A stretch of DNA of 7,074 nt from a bacterium. Its GTDB lineage: Bacteria; Bacteroidota; Ignavibacteria; Kapaibacteriales; UBA961. Of this stretch, positions 4,975 through 7,074 are shown one piece after another. Location of the stretch: assembly GCA_022844575.1 (NCBI GenBank), contig JALHLL010000185.1, positions 1 through 7,074 of the forward strand, in the 5' to 3' direction. Every line of letters starts with the position of its first letter. The stretch's first letter is position 1. A program made the translations under genes and the position numbers. A model generated the notes under the pieces. That model had not been told where the DNA came from. It saw only the letters and a program-made list of their open reading frames with translations, and ran no database searches.

Positions 4975-5586
4975 ATGGAACCGGCTTTTGATATAAATCG
5001 ACAGAATAAAAGGATAGAAAGTAAAATCGTTGTGGCTTTGGAAAGAATTTCCGAGGCCTTTCGGGTTTTACTTTGGAATGAAAGCAAAGAGAATACTCTA
5101 AGTCCCATACAAATTCAAATATTGATTTTTTTACTTTTTCATTCTCAGGAAAAATGTAAAGTGAGCTATCTTGCTCAAGAATTCAATATGACAAAAGCTA
5201 CCATTAGCGATAGCGTAAAATTACTCTTGCAAAAGGGATTGATTGAAAAGTTTGATGACCCCATAGACACAAGAAGTTACATTATCGGGTTAACGAATGA
5301 AGGCAAACAAACTGCCGAAAAATCGGCGAACTTCGCTTTTGCTATCGAAAAACCATTGGACACATTAAACGAAGCACAAAAAGAGGCAATGCTTTCAGGT
5401 TTGCTCAAGCTTATTTATGAACTGAATCAAGCGGGCATTATTACAATGCAGAGAATGTGTTTTACCTGCACCCACTATCGCTATGAAAGTGGAAATCACT
5501 TTTGCAAGCTATTACAATCACCTTTAAAGGCAACAGAGATTCGTGTAGATTGTGCCGAACATGAAAACATGTCGGTAGTGATGTAA
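4975..5586 (+). CDS. MarR-type winged-helix regulator with a four-cysteine C-terminal tail
   Basis: This 203-residue regulator has a dimerisation helix at about residues 12-35, a helix-turn-helix at 63-91 (VSYLAQEFNMTKATISDSVKLL around the recognition helix), and a beta wing at 92-106 with the family D95-P..D98-T-R100 pattern. After the usual MarR body (about 155 residues) comes an extra tail with C162-F-T-C165, C177 (HFCKLL) and C193 (VDCAEHE). Four spaced cysteines could bind a metal or Fe-S centre, or act as a thiol switch. Cys61 lies near the DNA-binding domain. Likely targets are the palindrome at 4204-4224 and the related half-site at 5626-5636. No such site precedes its own operon. Repression relieved by Cu(+) or thiol stress is the favoured reading, inferred from the genes around it. 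Confidence 0.88.
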   Translation: MEPAFDINRQNKRIESKIVVALERISEAFRVLLWNESKENTLSPIQIQILIFLLFHSQEKCKVSYLAQEFNMTKATISDSVKLLLQKGLIEKFDDPIDTRSYIIGLTNEGKQTAEKSANFAFAIEKPLDTLNEAQKEAMLSGLLKLIYELNQAGIITMQRMCFTCTHYRYESGNHFCKLLQSPLKATEIRVDCAEHENMSVVM

Positions 5587-5625
5587 AGCGATATGTAAAA
5601 AAGATGTACTCATGTATTCAGTCGT

Positions 5626-5636
5626 AACCTAACTAT
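5626..5636 (+). promoter_or_regulatory. Operator half-site before the ATPase gene
   Basis: AACCTAACTAT here is identical to 4214-4224, which is the right arm and part of the centre of the palindromic operator. The left arm is not conserved (only scattered matches at 5616-5625), and no TAnnTTTG -7 box overlaps it. It could be a weaker repressor site, or chance, though an 11-base match in a 256-base gap is unlikely by chance. Confidence 0.5.
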
Positions 5637-5683
5637 TTCATATTATGCTGCTTGTATAGAAACATATACGAGGCATCAGCCCG

Positions 5684-5708
5684 AATGAGGAGAAGAATCT
5701 CTCATTTT
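5684..5708 (+). terminator. Weak terminator-like hairpin between the MarR and ATPase genes
   Basis: AATGAG-G-AGA (5684-5693) pairs with TCTCTCATT (5698-5706) over nine pairs with one bulged G and an AGAA loop, followed by a short T run and then ATTTTT a few bases on. It lies 97 bases after the MarR stop and may end that operon, or thin out read-through into the ATPase. Confidence 0.4.
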
Positions 5709-5842
5709 CAGATTTTTCCGCCGCTCCGAATTATAAGAACTTGTCGCCCCCATAACCTTTGCTTCGTGAACAACTTTGTAATAAAAACACTATACAAACG
5801 GCTTCATGCTAACTTTTACTACGATAGCAGAACTTACTATAC

Positions 5843-7074
5843 ATGGACATTGACAGTACGCGGGTATCCGATGATTTGTGTACCCTTTATGAGGTTGACG
5901 GCATGAGTTGTGCCTCATGTGCCGCACGATTGGAAAACTTACTGAATAAAGAAGAAGGCATTACCGATGCTACGGTAAACTTTGCATCCAAAAGTGCAAG
6001 AATTGTATTTAAGTCCGATGATAAAATAGCAGATGAAAAAATTTATTCTTTGGCACATGATGCCGGTTTTTCTTTAATGCCGCAACAAAGTGTATTTACC
6101 CAAGAGATACATTATAATAATAGAATCAGTACCTTAAAGAAAAATACGATACTTGCCGTATTACTTGCCGTACCTGTATTTATTATAGGGATGTTTTTTC
6201 ATGATTCGGGAGTTGTCGGAAATTGGATTTCGATGATAGTAACCGCTCCTATATTATGTATTTCGGGTAGGCAGTTTTTTATTGCGGCTTTTCAGAATGT
6301 TCGCCACAAATCACTTTCTATGGATACATTGGTGGCATTAAGTACGGGTATTGCTTTTGCATATAGTGCCATTGCTACCATAATGCCCGATTTTTTGCTT
6401 CGTCACGGTATTCATCCGCATGTGTATTTCGAGTCTGCCGCCATTATTACGGCATTTATTTTATTGGGCAGATTATTGGAAGAAAATGCCCAACATAAAA
6501 CGGGTGAGGCAATTCAAAAATTAATAGGTTTGCGTCCTGCCATTACAAGAGTATTAAGGCATAATACGGAAGTAAGTATTCCAACCGATGCCCTATTAAC
6601 AGGCGATGAAATTATAGTAAAATCGGGTGAGAGGATTCCTGCTGATGGTATTATTTCATTTGGGACGACAATTATTGATGAGAGCTCTTTAACAGGTGAG
6701 CCGATACCCGTCGAAAAAACAATAGGCGATACAATTAATACAGGTACAATTAACACGGGTTCTCCGATTCGTTTTATCGCCCATAGGGTAGGGGAGCATA
6801 CTATTCTGGCGGAAATAATTAAAAGAGTAAAAAATGCTTTGGGAAGTAAAGCACCCATTGAAAAATATGTGAATAAAATTGCAGCAGTATTTGTTCCGGC
6901 GGTAATCGTACTTTCAATACTTACATTTTTGTTTTGGATAGTATTAACCGGAAATTTTGCGAATGCACTTATGGCAACAATAAGTGTTTTGGTTATTGCT
7001 TGCCCTTGTGCTTTGGGCTTGGCAACACCGACGGCACTTATTGCGGGAATAGGCAGAGCTGCGGAAATGGGTAT
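5843..7074 (+). CDS. copA: CopA-type Cu(+) P-type ATPase, N-terminal 410 residues (3' end outside window)
   Basis: This is a P1B-type pump moving Cu(+) out of the cytoplasm at the cost of ATP. One heavy-metal-associated domain lies at about residues 13-80 with the ligand motif GMSCASC (20-26). Helices follow near 102-119, 127-145, 160-185 and 198-215. The actuator domain carries GERIPADG and the dephosphorylation motif T284-G-E. Two more helices (about 346-370 and 374-396) hold the transport site C387-P-C. The window ends just after ATPTALIAGIGRAAEMG, before the DKTGT phosphorylation site, so little more than half of a usual 700-800-residue pump is present. An in-frame TAG at 5825-5827 fixes ATG 5843 as the likely start. 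The single GMxCxxC domain with CPC favours Cu(+), though Ag(+) is also a usual substrate. The half-operator at 5626-5636 suggests control by the MarR protein. Confidence 0.93.
   Translation, partial: MDIDSTRVSDDLCTLYEVDGMSCASCAARLENLLNKEEGITDATVNFASKSARIVFKSDDKIADEKIYSLAHDAGFSLMPQQSVFTQEIHYNNRISTLKKNTILAVLLAVPVFIIGMFFHDSGVVGNWISMIVTAPILCISGRQFFIAAFQNVRHKSLSMDTLVALSTGIAFAYSAIATIMPDFLLRHGIHPHVYFESAAIITAFILLGRLLEENAQHKTGEAIQKLIGLRPAITRVLRHNTEVSIPTDALLTGDEIIVKSGERIPADGIISFGTTIIDESSLTGEPIPVEKTIGDTINTGTINTGSPIRFIAHRVGEHTILAEIIKRVKNALGSKAPIEKYVNKIAAVFVPAVIVLSILTFLFWIVLTGNFANALMATISVLVIACPCALGLATPTALIAGIGRAAEMG

Noticed and set aside
5652..5906. Plus-strand open frame of 84 codons
   Set aside because: It has a TTG start and overlaps the first 64 bases of the ATPase in another frame; its sequence looks like translated leader DNA.
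6514..6858. Minus-strand open frame of 114 codons
   Set aside because: It is a shadow of the conserved actuator domain of the ATPase.

Overview
The window looks like chromosomal or accessory DNA from a member of the Bacteroidota. The DNA is AT-rich and most starts lack a strong Shine-Dalgarno sequence. The one clear promoter, upstream of the gene at 4270, matches the Bacteroidota type: a TTTG -33 element, 19 bases, then TATATTTG, which fits the TAnnTTTG -7 consensus. The protein families also fit that phylum. The species cannot be fixed from the sequence.

Left part (1-3037), all rightward. It opens with the C-terminal half of a cytoplasmic VOC/glyoxalase-type protein. A 75-bp perfect direct repeat (133-207 and 1040-1114) duplicates the 3' end of that gene. 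The two copies bracket an 832-bp segment holding one membrane-protein gene (290-895), so this looks like a small insert that rebuilt the 3' end of its target gene and displaced the old end. Two genes for six-helix membrane proteins follow (1180-1815 and about 1908-2531). They are diverged tandem paralogues of a family I do not recognise. The second overlaps, by ATGA, a gene for an exported VOC-domain protein (2528-3037).

Middle (3038-4203): about 1.17 kb without a convincing protein gene, but not featureless. It has a leftward-pointing terminator hairpin, a long three-part hairpin followed by a T-rich run (a small-RNA candidate), two more imperfect hairpins, and a run of GGT(A/G)TTTT motifs spaced at near multiples of 11 bp. 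It may be the end of an integrated element or a non-coding RNA locus. No integrase or transposase is visible.

Right part (4204-7074), all rightward, reads as a copper/thiol homeostasis island: a small CPVC thioredoxin-fold protein with its own promoter and terminator; a DUF2024-family protein and a MarR-type repressor with a four-cysteine tail in a head-to-tail pair; and the N-terminal 410 residues of a CopA-type Cu(+) P-type ATPase that runs off the window. A 21-bp palindrome fills the space between the -33 and -7 elements of the thioredoxin-like gene. An exact 11-base copy of its right part lies between the MarR gene and the ATPase gene. The simplest model is that the cysteine-bearing MarR protein represses both the thioredoxin-like gene and the ATPase and releases them on copper or thiol stress. 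That model is inference.
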